Part shown: positions 24,118 to 31,987 of the stretch, one piece after another
Layout of the letters: each line of letters starts with the position of its first letter
Numbering within the stretch: position 1 is the stretch's first letter
Notes under the pieces: model-generated
Databases searched by the model: none
Told to the model about the DNA's origin: nothing
Seen by the model: only the letters and a program-made list of their open reading frames with translations
Made by a program: the position numbers and the translations under genes
Source of the DNA: Rubrobacter calidifluminis
GTDB taxonomy: Bacteria; Actinomycetota; Rubrobacteria; Rubrobacterales; Rubrobacteraceae
Direction of reading: 5' to 3'
Length of the DNA stretch: 42,096 nt
Assembly (NCBI RefSeq): GCF_028617075.1
Contig: NZ_JAQKGV010000020.1
Location: 1 to 42,096 of the forward strand

Positions 24118-25102
24118 ACCTCACAACATCGTCCTCCGCCAGGCGCACGGCCCGCCCCTCGTCCTCCAGGTACTCCAGGTGGGCGAGGGTCTCGGCGAGC
24201 GCGAAGCGCATCTCGTGGGCGGTGAGGTCCTTACGGAAGACGCGGCGTGAGATCTCGAACGGGGTCGCCGGCCGGCCTTCGAAGGCCGCGTATATCACGT
24301 CCAGCCGTTCGGCGTGGTGGGCGAGCAGCTCGTCTATCCTGCCGTCGAGGTCGTGGAAGAGCGGGCCGTGTCCCGGCAGGACGGTCTTCGCCCCGAGCCC
24401 GCGCAACGAGCGCAGGGAGGCGAGGTAGCGCCCGAGCGGCTTCGCGGCCGTGTAGGGCCAGAGCCCGATGTTCGGCGTTATCCTGAGCAGGAGATGATCC
24501 CCGGCGAGAAGAAGCCCACTTCCCTCGTCGAAGAGCATGAAGTGGTAGTCGGAGTGTCCCGGCGTGTGGATCACGCGGGCAGATCCCTCTCCCAGGGACA
24601 CCTCGTCCCCGGGACGGAGAGCGAAGATCTCCTGCGGCATCCTCACCTCACGCCCGGTCAACGAGGCGACACCCCGGGCGGTATCGTGGTCCATACCGTT
24701 GCGCCGCAGAAACCCCTCCAGGCCAGCCGCATCCCCCGAGGTCCAGACCCGGCCGGCGTTCTCGATCTCACCCTCGAGCATCCAGACCGGCGCTCCGGAG
24801 AGCGCCTCGAGCCAGCCGGCGAGCCCGAGGTGGTCCGGGTGGAGGTGGGTGACGATGATGCGGGAGAGGTCACGGTCGAGGTCGATCCCGAGATCCCCCG
24901 CCGCCTCCTCCCACACCCTACGCGCCGGTGGGTAGTCGAAACCGGGGTCTATGACCGTCCAGCCGTCCTCCTCCCGGATCAGGTAGGAAGAGATGAAGCG
25001 CAGCGGGAAGGGCACCGGCAGCTTGAGCTGGAAGACACCCCCGGCGACGCGCGAGGCCGCCCCTATCGGCTGGGTACCCAGGGTGGAGGGAGGAACGCTC
25101 AC
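24104..25102 (-). CDS. MBL-fold metallo-hydrolase with C-terminal winged-helix region
   Basis: Metallo-beta-lactamase-fold hydrolase, 332 residues. Zinc ligands are visible in THLHPDHLG, HTPGHSDYH, LAGDHLL and LPGHGPLF. After about residue 255 the chain becomes a helical, winged-helix-like extension (TPFEISRRVF then AHEMRFALAETLAHLEYLE), as in LACTB2-type proteins. The start is GTG at 25102, immediately after the TetR stop, so it is co-transcribed with the regulator. Relatives hydrolyse thioesters, lactones or RNA, so the substrate cannot be assigned. The setting favours a CoA thioester. Confidence 0.82.
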   Translation of the reverse strand: MSVPPSTLGTQPIGAASRVAGGVFQLKLPVPFPLRFISSYLIREEDGWTVIDPGFDYPPARRVWEEAAGDLGIDLDRDLSRIIVTHLHPDHLGLAGWLEALSGAPVWMLEGEIENAGRVWTSGDAAGLEGFLRRNGMDHDTARGVASLTGREVRMPQEIFALRPGDEVSLGEGSARVIHTPGHSDYHFMLFDEGSGLLLAGDHLLLRITPNIGLWPYTAAKPLGRYLASLRSLRGLGAKTVLPGHGPLFHDLDGRIDELLAHHAERLDVIYAAFEGRPATPFEISRRVFRKDLTAHEMRFALAETLAHLEYLEDEGRAVRLAEDDVVRYAPL

Positions 25103-25103
25103 G

Positions 25104-25736
25104 CTAATCGTCGGCGCTCTTCAGGTAGGTGAGGATCGAACGCTTGCACAGGTCGCGGTAGGCGGCGTGCGTCTTCTCCCAGTCCCTCTCCTGCACCCAC
25201 TGGGTGAAGAGCCCGTCCACCAGCGCCCGCACCACGGTCGCCGCCTCGCGGGGGTCGCGCGGCGCGAAGATGCCCTGCTCCTGCCCGCTTTTCACCACCT
25301 CGGCGTAGAGGCCGTTGCAGATCTCGTGAAAGGTCGTCCCCACGTCGGCGAAGCGGTCGTTGCGCGCCGCGTAGCCGAGGAAGTCGAAGAAGGTCAGGTA
25401 GAAGTTGCGGTTCGATTCGGGCCCGACGAAGATCGCGTCGACCATCGCCGAGACCTTCTCCTCGGCATCCTCGACCTCGTCTATCGCCTCGTGGATGCGC
25501 CGGGCCACCCGCGCGAGGACCCAGCGCATCGTCAGCAGCGTCAGGTTCTCCTTGGAGTCGAAGTAGTAGGGGAGGATGGCCTTGCTCACCCCCGCCTCGT
25601 CGGCGACGTCCTGTAGCGAGAGACGCGTCAGCCCCTTCTCGCCCATCACCTTGTAAGCGCTCCTTATCAGGTGAGCTTGCTTGGGGGCAAGAGCCTCGTC
25701 GCCGGAGGCGTCTATAAGGGTGTCAGACCGTGCCAC
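25104..25736 (-). CDS. TetR family transcriptional regulator
   Basis: A 210-residue regulator. The helix-turn-helix lies near residues 38-60 (LTRLSLQDVADEAGVSKAILPYYF followed by SKENLTLL), with a larger helical ligand-binding domain behind it (BetI-like). The start is GTG with a GGAGGGA site. It is the only regulator gene in the 18-kb minus-strand catabolic block and sits between the PaaABC-type operon and the ammonia-lyase operon. Four TGACC-N4-GGTCA-like dyads lie before units on both sides, so it is the natural candidate to bind them, probably relieved by an aryl-CoA effector. That is inference; no such site is seen directly before the gene itself. Confidence 0.85.
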   Translation of the reverse strand: MARSDTLIDASGDEALAPKQAHLIRSAYKVMGEKGLTRLSLQDVADEAGVSKAILPYYFDSKENLTLLTMRWVLARVARRIHEAIDEVEDAEEKVSAMVDAIFVGPESNRNFYLTFFDFLGYAARNDRFADVGTTFHEICNGLYAEVVKSGQEQGIFAPRDPREAATVVRALVDGLFTQWVQERDWEKTHAAYRDLCKRSILTYLKSADD

Positions 25737-25827
25737 GCTCCCTCCACTCTAGCCATGGACCCGCCGGGACCCGCCGGCCCCGAGAACCATTGCTTTATTC
25801 TACATGAGTGTATCTAATGGTAGCAGC

Positions 25828-26598
25828 TTACCTACTAAACTGCGGCTTGCGCTTCTGCATGAACGCCGAGATCCCCTCCCTGGCCTCCTCGCCCTCGAAG
25901 AGGGGCTCGACGAGCTCGCGTTCTATCTCGAGCCCCTGCTGGAGCGGGCGTTCCATACCCCGGTGCACGGCGAGCTTGATGGCGCCTATCGCCCGGGTGG
26001 CTCCGGCGGCGAGCGTCTCGGCGTACTCGCGGGTCTTCCCGGCGAGCTTTTCGGCCGGGAAGAGGCGGTTGAAGATGCCGATCTCGTACGCCTCCCGCGG
26101 GGAGATCCTGCGCCCGGTGACCATCAGCTCCAGCGCCCGGCTCGCCCCGATGAGCCGGGGCAGCCGCTGGGTGCCGCCGTTTCCGGGCAAAAGTCCGAGC
26201 GTCGCCTCCGGCAGGCCGACCGGGTAGTCTCCCTCGGCCCCGAAGCGCAGATCGCAGGCGAGCGCCATCTCCAGCCCGCCCCCCAGGGCGGTCGCGTTGA
26301 CCTGGGCGATGAAGACCTTGGGGATCTCCGCGATGTAGGCCAGGTTCTCGTGCGCAAGCTCGATCATGCGCATGTTGTCCCTGGCGGAGTTCTCGTTGAA
26401 CGCCTTGATGTCCGCCCCGGCGGAGAAGAACCTCTCGCTCGCGCTGCGCAGGATGACCACCCGGGCATCCTCGTCGTTGGCGGAGGACTGTATCGCCCGC
26501 CCGAGCTCCTCCATGAAGGTGTACTCGTAGCTGTTCGCCGGAGGGTTGTCGAGCGTGATGTACCCGATATTTCCCTCTCTGGTGTAGCTCACCGCCAT
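25828..26598 (-). CDS. Enoyl-CoA hydratase/isomerase
   Basis: Crotonase-fold enzyme of 256 residues. Oxyanion-hole segments ERFFSAGADIKAF and NATALGGGLEMALACDLRF; catalytic-Glu region LPEATLGLLPGNGGTQRLP; C-terminal KLAVHRGME and FMQKRKPQFSR. The ATG at 26598 has an AGGAGGGGAGGAG site, 17 bases after the aldehyde dehydrogenase stop. It is the last gene of the PaaABC-type operon and would hydrate an enoyl-CoA (PaaF-type step) after ring opening. The exact substrate is not readable. Confidence 0.85.
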   Translation of the reverse strand: MAVSYTREGNIGYITLDNPPANSYEYTFMEELGRAIQSSANDEDARVVILRSASERFFSAGADIKAFNENSARDNMRMIELAHENLAYIAEIPKVFIAQVNATALGGGLEMALACDLRFGAEGDYPVGLPEATLGLLPGNGGTQRLPRLIGASRALELMVTGRRISPREAYEIGIFNRLFPAEKLAGKTREYAETLAAGATRAIGAIKLAVHRGMERPLQQGLEIERELVEPLFEGEEAREGISAFMQKRKPQFSR

Positions 26599-26615
26599 CT
26601 CTTTCTCCTCCCCTC

Positions 26616-28058
26616 CTAGTCGAGCCCGCCGATTACGACCGACTTGGTCTCCAGGTAGTAATCCATCGCCTCCAGGCCGTGCTCGTGCCCTATGCCGGAG
26701 TTCTTCCAGCCGCCGAAGGGCAGCTCGTCGTAACCGTAGTGGAGCTGGTTGACCCACGTCATCCCGGCCTCTATCTCCTCCGCGGCCCGGTTGATGAGGC
26801 GGGCGTCGTACGTCCAGATCGAAGAACCGAGCCCGTAGGGGGTGTCGTTGGCGAGCCTTATCGCCTCGTCCATGTCGTGCACCCTCCAGACCGGGAGGAC
26901 CGGACCGAAAACCTCCTCGCGCACCAGCGGTCCCTCGTGCGGGCCGCCCTCGACGACGACCGGGGCGAAGAAGTAGCCTTTGCCGTCCCTGCCCTCGCCC
27001 TCGTGGACGACCTTCGCACCGCCGTCGACGGCCCGCTGGAGCTGGTCGGCTATCGCGTCGCGGTAGCGGGCGGCGTTCATCGGCCCCATCCTGACCTTCG
27101 GCCGCTCGGCCTTCTCCATCCCGTCCCCGAGCTCGTAGCGTGAGACGCGCCTGATCAGGCTCTGCATGAACTCGTCGTATACCTCGTCGAAGACGTAGAC
27201 CCGTTTGGTGGCCAGGCACTGCTGCCCGGCGTTGAAGTAGCGACCGATGACGACACCCTTGACCGCCGCCTCCACGTCGGCGTCGGGGCAGACTATCGTC
27301 GGGTCGGACCCCCCGAGCTCGCAGGTGACCCGCTTGAAGGCGGAACCCGCGATCTGCATGATCCTGCTGCCCGTCTTCGTGCTCCCGGTGAACGCCAGTC
27401 GCCTCACCCGGGGATGCGCGGCGAGCGCCTCACCGGCCTCGGCCCCGCCGGTCACGACGTTTATCGCCCCGGCGGGGAGCCCCGCGTCCTGCAGGAGCTG
27501 CGCGACCCTGAGCGTGGCGAGCGGGGTGCTCTCGGAGGGCTTCACGACGACGGTGTTCCCCGCCGCGAGCGCCGGTCCGACCTTGGTCCCCATCAGGGTG
27601 AGCGGGAAGTTGAAGGGGACTATCGCGCCGCACACGCCGACCGGGCGCCTTATTACCATCCCGTAGCTCCTGCCCAGGTTGGACGGCAGCGGGGCGTGGG
27701 AGCCCCGGATCTTGCTCGCCAGATCCGCGTAGAAGTTCAGCCCGTGCAGCAGGTGATGCAGCTCCCCCATCGCCTCGGAGAGGGGCTTGCCCTGCTCGCG
27801 GACCAGCAGCTGCGCTATCTCCCGACCGTTCTCTTCGACCGCGGCGATGCCGGCCCTGAGCACCGCCGCCCGCTCGTCCGGGTCTTTCTTCGACCACTCA
27901 TCGAACGCCCGTGAGGCGGCCTCGACCGCGGCATCGACGTCTTCTTTCCCGCCGTTTGGGACCGAGTCGAACTCCTCCTCGGTCGCCGGGTTCACGACCG
28001 GCATCTCTTCTCCGCCGCGCGCGGCGACCCTCTCGCCGCCTATTAGCATCTTCTCCAT
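26616..28058 (-). CDS. Aldehyde dehydrogenase in the PaaABC-type operon
   Basis: NAD(P)-dependent aldehyde dehydrogenase of 480 residues, closest by eye to succinate-semialdehyde and related dehydrogenases. Landmarks: GAIVPFNFPLTLMGTK, FTGSTKTGS, CELGGSDPTIV (general base Glu), GQQCLATKR (nucleophile Cys) and LPFGGWKNSGIGHEHG. The ATG at 28058 has a GGGAGGAG site and gives a normal N-terminus. Within this operon it could oxidise the ring-opened aldehyde, the job of the PaaZ aldehyde dehydrogenase domain or of BoxD, which are absent here as such. It shares its subfamily features with the dehydrogenase at 35641-37074. Confidence 0.83.
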   Translation of the reverse strand: MEKMLIGGERVAARGGEEMPVVNPATEEEFDSVPNGGKEDVDAAVEAASRAFDEWSKKDPDERAAVLRAGIAAVEENGREIAQLLVREQGKPLSEAMGELHHLLHGLNFYADLASKIRGSHAPLPSNLGRSYGMVIRRPVGVCGAIVPFNFPLTLMGTKVGPALAAGNTVVVKPSESTPLATLRVAQLLQDAGLPAGAINVVTGGAEAGEALAAHPRVRRLAFTGSTKTGSRIMQIAGSAFKRVTCELGGSDPTIVCPDADVEAAVKGVVIGRYFNAGQQCLATKRVYVFDEVYDEFMQSLIRRVSRYELGDGMEKAERPKVRMGPMNAARYRDAIADQLQRAVDGGAKVVHEGEGRDGKGYFFAPVVVEGGPHEGPLVREEVFGPVLPVWRVHDMDEAIRLANDTPYGLGSSIWTYDARLINRAAEEIEAGMTWVNQLHYGYDELPFGGWKNSGIGHEHGLEAMDYYLETKSVVIGGLD

Positions 28059-28069
28059 CTCTCCTCCCT

Positions 28070-28579
28070 TCAGGTCATGTACCTGAGGCGCAGCGCCTGG
28101 TACTCGCGCGCCGCGCTCTCGACCCACTCCGAGGAGCTCCCACCGAGCTCCTTCTTGACCTCGGCCGGGACGCCCGCGGCGAGTACCCCCGGCGGTATCT
28201 CCTGCCCCTCGCGCACCACGGTGCCCGCGGCGAGCATCGCCCGCCTCCCCACGCGGGCGCGGTTGAGGACTATGCTCCCCATCCCGACGAGAGCCCCGTC
28301 CTCTATCGTACAGCCCTCGAGCAGCGAGAGGTGCCCGACGGTGACGTTCGCGCCGACGAGCGTCGGAAGGCTCTCGTTGGTGTGGATGACGCAGTTGTCC
28401 TGCACGCTGGTCCCCTCACCGATCACGATGCGGTTGAAGTCCCCCCGCAGAATGGCACCAAACCACACGCTCGCCCCCGACTCGACGACCACGTCCCCGA
28501 CGAGGGTCGCGTTCGGCGCCACGAAGGCGTCCTCCGCCACCCGTGGTTCCCTGCCCCCGAAGGCCAGCAGATGCGCCAA
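28070..28579 (-). CDS. Gamma-carbonic anhydrase / PaaY-like left-handed beta-helix protein
   Basis: A 169-residue protein made of hexapeptide repeats (VVVESGASVWFGAILRGD onward), the gamma-carbonic anhydrase / PaaY fold; PaaY is a CoA thioesterase in phenylacetate degradation. The conserved RGDFNRIVIG, Gln60 and N62 region is intact. Of the three zinc histidines, His66 (VIH) and His83 (VGH) are present, but the third position, five residues after His83, is Glu88 (GHLSLLEGC instead of GH..LHGC). A trimeric helix protein with a changed metal site may not be a carbonic anhydrase. The start is TTG at 28579 with a GGAG site, seven bases after the hydratase stop. Confidence 0.82.
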   Translation of the reverse strand: MAHLLAFGGREPRVAEDAFVAPNATLVGDVVVESGASVWFGAILRGDFNRIVIGEGTSVQDNCVIHTNESLPTLVGANVTVGHLSLLEGCTIEDGALVGMGSIVLNRARVGRRAMLAAGTVVREGQEIPPGVLAAGVPAEVKKELGGSSSEWVESAAREYQALRLRYMT

Positions 28580-28585
28580 GTACTC

Positions 28586-29362
28586 CTACCTCCCCTCGAA
28601 CTCGGGGGCACGCCTCTCGCGCGCCGCCCGGACGCCTTCCCTGTGATCCTCCGTCTGCACCAGGAGGCTCTGCGCGAGGCTCTCGGCGAAGAGCCCGCTC
28701 TCCATGTCCACGCTCGCCGAGAGGTACAGCAGCCGCTTGGCGAGCCCGTAGGACTGCGGGGCGCGCCGGAAGATGCGCCCGAGCCGTTCTCTTGCCTCCT
28801 CCAGCAGCCTCTCGGGCGGCACGACGCAGGTGACGAGCCCGTGGCGGAAGGCCGCTTCGGCGTCGAGATCCTCCCCGCCGAGCAGGATGTCCCGCGCGCG
28901 GGCGAGCCCGACGAGCTTGACGAGCCTGACGCACCCGCCGTGACTGGGGATCAGGCCGATCATCCCCTCCCGGAACAGAAACCGCGCCCGCTCGGAGGCA
29001 ACCCTGAGGTCGCAGGAGAGCGCGAGCTGGGTCCCGGCCCCGGTGGCGAGCCCGTTTATCGCGGCTACGACCGGCTTCTCAATCCGCTCTATCGTCGAGA
29101 CGAGGCGGGTGAGCTCGTGGCTGTGCGCCCGAAACCCGGCCGGGTTCCACTCCCGCTCGAAGCGCGAGAGGTCGCCTCCGGCGGAGAACGCCTCCCCGCT
29201 GCCGGTTATCACCACCCCGCGCACGCTGCGGTCGGTCTCCGCCTCGGCGAGGGCGCCGAGCAGGGCGTCCTGCATCCCCTCGTCGAGCGCGTTGCGCCGC
29301 CCGGGACGGTCGAGCGTCAGCAGGAGGACGCCGCCCTCGCGTTCGATGCGCAGCCCGCTCAC
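28586..29362 (-). CDS. Enoyl-CoA hydratase/isomerase, possibly PaaG-like
   Basis: Crotonase-fold protein of 258 residues. Oxyanion segments EAFSAGGDLSRF and NGLATGAGTQLALSCDLR; active-site stretch FREGMIGLIPSHGGCVRL; C-terminal EDHREGVRAARERRAPEF. The start is GTG at 29362, overlapping the stop of the zinc-ribbon gene (GTGA); a longer form would run into that gene. In a PaaABC-type operon it could isomerise the epoxide to the oxepin (PaaG) or hydrate a later intermediate; the active-site pattern is not distinctive enough to choose. Confidence 0.82.
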   Translation of the reverse strand: MSGLRIEREGGVLLLTLDRPGRRNALDEGMQDALLGALAEAETDRSVRGVVITGSGEAFSAGGDLSRFEREWNPAGFRAHSHELTRLVSTIERIEKPVVAAINGLATGAGTQLALSCDLRVASERARFLFREGMIGLIPSHGGCVRLVKLVGLARARDILLGGEDLDAEAAFRHGLVTCVVPPERLLEEARERLGRIFRRAPQSYGLAKRLLYLSASVDMESGLFAESLAQSLLVQTEDHREGVRAARERRAPEFEGR

Positions 29363-29556
29363 CGCTTTATGCGCTCGAACGGGCTGTGGCACGCACGACA
29401 GATGTACTGCGCGACCATCAGGTGCTGGCCGTACTCCGAGACGCGCTCGACGTCATCCGAGCCGCACCAGGGACACTCTAGACCACGCTCTTCTTCCTCT
29501 CGAGCCTGCGCTGAAGCTGGTTCCACTCGCTCCACGGGAGTTCTCCGTATTCCCAT
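29359..29556 (-). CDS. Stand-alone zinc-ribbon protein matching the C-terminal part of PaaD
   Basis: A 65-residue protein whose second half is a four-cysteine zinc ribbon: CPWCGSDDVERVSEYGQ then YICRACHSPFERIKR. That is the pattern of the C-terminal tail of PaaD (CP.CGS.....S.FG......Y.C..C..PF). The N-terminal DUF59 half of PaaD is encoded separately four genes upstream at 30701-31006. The start is uncertain: the ATG at 29556 lies inside the PaaC coding end, and a GTG at 29526 would give 55 residues. It ends in a GTGA overlap with the hydratase. Role inferred: helps assemble or load the diiron oxygenase. Confidence 0.72.
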   Translation of the reverse strand: MGIRRTPVERVEPASAQAREEEERGLECPWCGSDDVERVSEYGQHLMVAQYICRACHSPFERIKR

Positions 29557-30305
29557 CTCTTCTCGCTTTCGTTTCGCTCTACCGGCACGTCGATGCCAAC
29601 CTCCTCGAGCAGCGGCACGACCCTGTCCAGGTAGCGCTGGCGCATCTGCTCGTTGGTCATGCTCGCGAGCCCCTCACGCTCGAGGCGTTCGAGCCCTTCC
29701 TCGCCCTCGGGGCCGAACCAGCAGAGCATCTCGGGCAGGAGCCGCTCGACCCGCTCCTGCAGGAGCTTCCTGCCGCGCTCCTCGTAGGCGAGCTGACGCA
29801 CCAGGCTCTCCGCGTAGGCGGAGGTGAGGCGTTCCTCGTCCAGGATGCGGGTGGCGCGTTTGGCCAGGTTCTCGTACTTCGAGTTCGAGACGGCCTCAAG
29901 CACGACGTTGAGCGCCGGGTTGATGAGGGCGAGCGCGGCGACCACGTCGGACCAGCTCTCGAACGGCTCGTCCAGGAAGCTCACCGAGTAACGACGCGCG
30001 CGGTCGGCCTCGTCCTGCAGGGTGGCGGGCGGGTTGGGCCAGGGCAGCTCCTCCAAGAGCGGATAGAGGATGCGCGACTCCCCGAGCTTGTCCTGGGTTA
30101 TAGCGGCGCAGGCCGCGGTGGACTCGAGCAGCGGTCCGGCGTCGGCCCACTCCGAAATCCGGCGCCCCATGAAGTACTCGTTGTCGGCGAGGACCGCGAT
30201 CAGGTTGACGAGCGCCGCGAGCGCCTCGTCGTCCTCGACGATGAACTCCTCGAAGCTGCCACGCCCGGGAGCGACCTCGTCGGTACCCTCGCGCCCGAAG
30301 CTCAT
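29478..30305 (-). CDS. paaC: PaaC-like structural subunit of an aryl-CoA monooxygenase
   Basis: PaaA_PaaC-family ferritin-like protein, 275 residues. The positions that hold iron in PaaA are replaced here: ITQDKLGESRILYP has Lys and Ser instead of the E..H pair, and ILDEERLTSAYAE lacks the second pair. PaaC is the non-catalytic scaffold subunit in the E. coli phenylacetyl-CoA epoxidase, so this is expected. The ATG at 30305 overlaps the preceding stop (ATGA). It pairs with the PaaA-like gene at 31010-31957 and two small PaaB-like genes in the same operon. Confidence 0.82.
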   Translation of the reverse strand: MSFGREGTDEVAPGRGSFEEFIVEDDEALAALVNLIAVLADNEYFMGRRISEWADAGPLLESTAACAAITQDKLGESRILYPLLEELPWPNPPATLQDEADRARRYSVSFLDEPFESWSDVVAALALINPALNVVLEAVSNSKYENLAKRATRILDEERLTSAYAESLVRQLAYEERGRKLLQERVERLLPEMLCWFGPEGEEGLERLEREGLASMTNEQMRQRYLDRVVPLLEEVGIDVPVERNESEKRWEYGELPWSEWNQLQRRLERKKSVV

Positions 30306-30499
30306 ACCTCGACCTCCTCTTCCTGTCTCTGCACCCAGTAGACCTCGCGCTCGGGTACCAGGACGAGCTCGAGCCACTCCTCCCCGAAACGCTCGACCGC
30401 CTCTTTGCTCGCCGCCTCGTCCCCGGCGGCCTCCAGGCGCCCTTTGTACTCCACCGGCTCGTCGTAGCCGGTCCTGGCGAAGACCATGTAGCTCTCCAT
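30302..30499 (-). CDS. Small PaaB-like protein (second copy)
   Basis: A 65-residue protein, MESYMVFARTGYDEPVEYKG at the start and WLELVLVPEREVYWVQR near the end, acidic tail. The YMVF.R......Y.G.L.A pattern resembles PaaB (YEVFVR......H.GSLHA). The ATG at 30499 has an AGGGGG site six bases upstream. It overlaps PaaC by ATGA and follows the other PaaB-like gene closely. It is shorter than E. coli PaaB (about 95 residues). Confidence 0.65.
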   Translation of the reverse strand: MESYMVFARTGYDEPVEYKGRLEAAGDEAASKEAVERFGEEWLELVLVPEREVYWVQRQEEEVEV

Positions 30500-30509
30500 G
30501 CTCAACCCC

Positions 30510-30701
30510 CTACCGCGGCTTTATGACCCGTATGAGGGACCGGCTCGGCACGACGAACATCTCCCGCCAGCGCCACTCGTCGTACATCAGGTGCGCGTAG
30601 ACGGCGGCGTCTCTGGGCTCGGCGGCCCGGACGTTGCCGTTGTGCCTCAAGGGGCCACCCGGGCGCGCGGTGAACACCTCGTAGTTCTCGACCGGACGCA
30701 T
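30510..30701 (-). CDS. paaB: PaaB-like small subunit (first copy)
   Basis: A 63-residue protein that matches the core of PaaB: NYEVFTARPGGPLRHNGNVR, then AAEPRDAAVYAHLMYDEWRW and MFVVPSRSLIRVI. In E. coli PaaB bridges PaaAC heterodimers. The ATG shares a base with the stop of the DUF59 gene (TGATG), so translation is coupled. It lacks the C-terminal third of E. coli PaaB. Confidence 0.72.
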   Translation of the reverse strand: MRPVENYEVFTARPGGPLRHNGNVRAAEPRDAAVYAHLMYDEWRWREMFVVPSRSLIRVIKPR

Positions 30702-31006
30702 CAGACCACCCCCACCTCCCTGAGCTTCCTCCGCCCCTTCTCGGTTATGTCCCGCCGGGACCAGAGGTCCCAGACGACCTCGATCTCGACCTCGTCTATC
30801 CCCTCGACCTCGAGCAGTCGCTCCCTGACGTCGTCCTGGATCATGTCCATCGCCGGACACCCCATGCAGGTGTAGGTGAGCTTCACCTTCGCCACCCTAC
30901 CCTCGACCTCTATCCCCCGGATGAGCCCGAGGTCGACCACGCTGATCGGGTACTCCGGGTCCAGAACCTCCTCGAGCGCCCCCCTCACCTCTTCGGTGGC
31001 AACCAT
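30701..31006 (-). CDS. DUF59/MIP18 protein, N-terminal half of PaaD as a separate gene
   Basis: A 101-residue MIP18/DUF59 domain: LDPEYPISVVDLGLIRGIEV, then LTYTCMGCPAMDMIQDDV, which matches the PaaD segment around SGCPATDLI, then the C-terminal VWDLWSRRDITEKGR. PaaD and SufT relatives help insert metal centres. A usual PaaD carries a zinc ribbon after this domain; here the protein stops and the ribbon is encoded at 29359-29556. The ATG lies four bases after the PaaA stop. Confidence 0.82.
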   Translation of the reverse strand: MVATEEVRGALEEVLDPEYPISVVDLGLIRGIEVEGRVAKVKLTYTCMGCPAMDMIQDDVRERLLEVEGIDEVEIEVVWDLWSRRDITEKGRRKLREVGVV

Positions 31007-31009
31007 CTT

Positions 31010-31957
31010 TTACCCCCTGTCTCCGTTGTAGAGCTCCCTGTAGCCGCGCTGCAGGTGCGCCACGTACTCCTCGTTCTTCGGCCCGCGTCTCTTCCAGCGC
31101 CTGAGTACCTCCTCCCAGGAGATCTCACCCTTCTCGAAGTCCCAGCGCTTCTCCTCCGCGACGAAGTCCGCCGGGAACGGGCAGTCTATGACGTACTCCT
31201 CGCGCGCTTCGTCGTAATGTGCAGGAACATTGATGCCCAGGCTCTCACAGAGGGGCACGGTCGAGGACATCCAGGTCTGGCGGAGCTGGTCGTTGGTCGA
31301 GCCCTTGTAACCGTATTCGATCTGCTCGTTGTGGCGCTTCTGGCTGTCCGGCAGGCCGAACCACTCGAGGGTGAGGACGAACATCCAGTCGACGGCGCGC
31401 TGGACCTCCTCCTTCTTCCCGGGCTCCCGGCAGAGGGTGCGCATCCACTTCTCGCCGTGGCGCAGGTGGAAGTTCTCCTCGCGGTCCACCTTGACCAGGG
31501 CCCGCTTCCAGGGGCCGTAAGAGCAGTTGCGGTGGATGTCGGAGAGGAGCACGAACCCTGCCCGATCGTAGAAGGCGTTGGCGACGACGAGCTCGGTGAA
31601 GCTCTCGAGCGGCACGTCGAAGGCGTAGGGGTACTTGAACTGCCTCGGCTCGCGGCGGTAGACGAGCTCCTCGGTGTCGACCCCCAGGTCTCTAAGCATC
31701 CGGTAAGCGATGTGCGCGTGCCCGAGCTCGTCCTGCACGATCCCCATGATCGTGATGTAGTTGTTCACGCTGGGCAGGCTCGCGAAGTTCTTCGCCGCGT
31801 TCATGTAAGCCGGCGCACTGATGAGCTCGGTATCCGCCGAGACGATCAGGGTGCGCTTGAGCCCCTCGATGTACCGCTCGGTCGCCTGCTCCGGATCCTC
31901 GATCAGACGCCCCGCCCGGATCCTCTCCAGAAGCGTCTCCTCCGTTACAGCAGCCAT
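31010..31957 (-). CDS. paaA: PaaA-like diiron catalytic subunit of an aryl-CoA monooxygenase
   Basis: Ferritin-like diiron oxygenase subunit of 315 residues. A full set of candidate iron ligands is visible in two repeats: ADTELISAPAYM (Glu), QDELGHAHIAYRML (Glu and His), SFTELVVANAFYDRAG (Glu) and DREENFHLRHGEKWM (Glu and His). In E. coli PaaA makes the ring 1,2-epoxide of phenylacetyl-CoA. Here the nearest CoA ligase is benzoate-type and no PaaE reductase gene is in the window, so both substrate and electron donor are open. The ATG has a GGAGGAGAG site. It is the first gene of a ten-gene operon with an operator inside its promoter. Confidence 0.85.
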   Translation of the reverse strand: MAAVTEETLLERIRAGRLIEDPEQATERYIEGLKRTLIVSADTELISAPAYMNAAKNFASLPSVNNYITIMGIVQDELGHAHIAYRMLRDLGVDTEELVYRREPRQFKYPYAFDVPLESFTELVVANAFYDRAGFVLLSDIHRNCSYGPWKRALVKVDREENFHLRHGEKWMRTLCREPGKKEEVQRAVDWMFVLTLEWFGLPDSQKRHNEQIEYGYKGSTNDQLRQTWMSSTVPLCESLGINVPAHYDEAREEYVIDCPFPADFVAEEKRWDFEKGEISWEEVLRRWKRRGPKNEEYVAHLQRGYRELYNGDRG

Positions 31958-31987
31958 CTCTCCTCCTCGTCTCTTCCGTTCCACCCG

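Noticed and set aside
29478-30305. PaaC-like protein as a broken oxygenase that has lost its iron ligands
   Set aside because: Loss of the ligands is normal for PaaC, which is the structural partner of catalytic PaaA.
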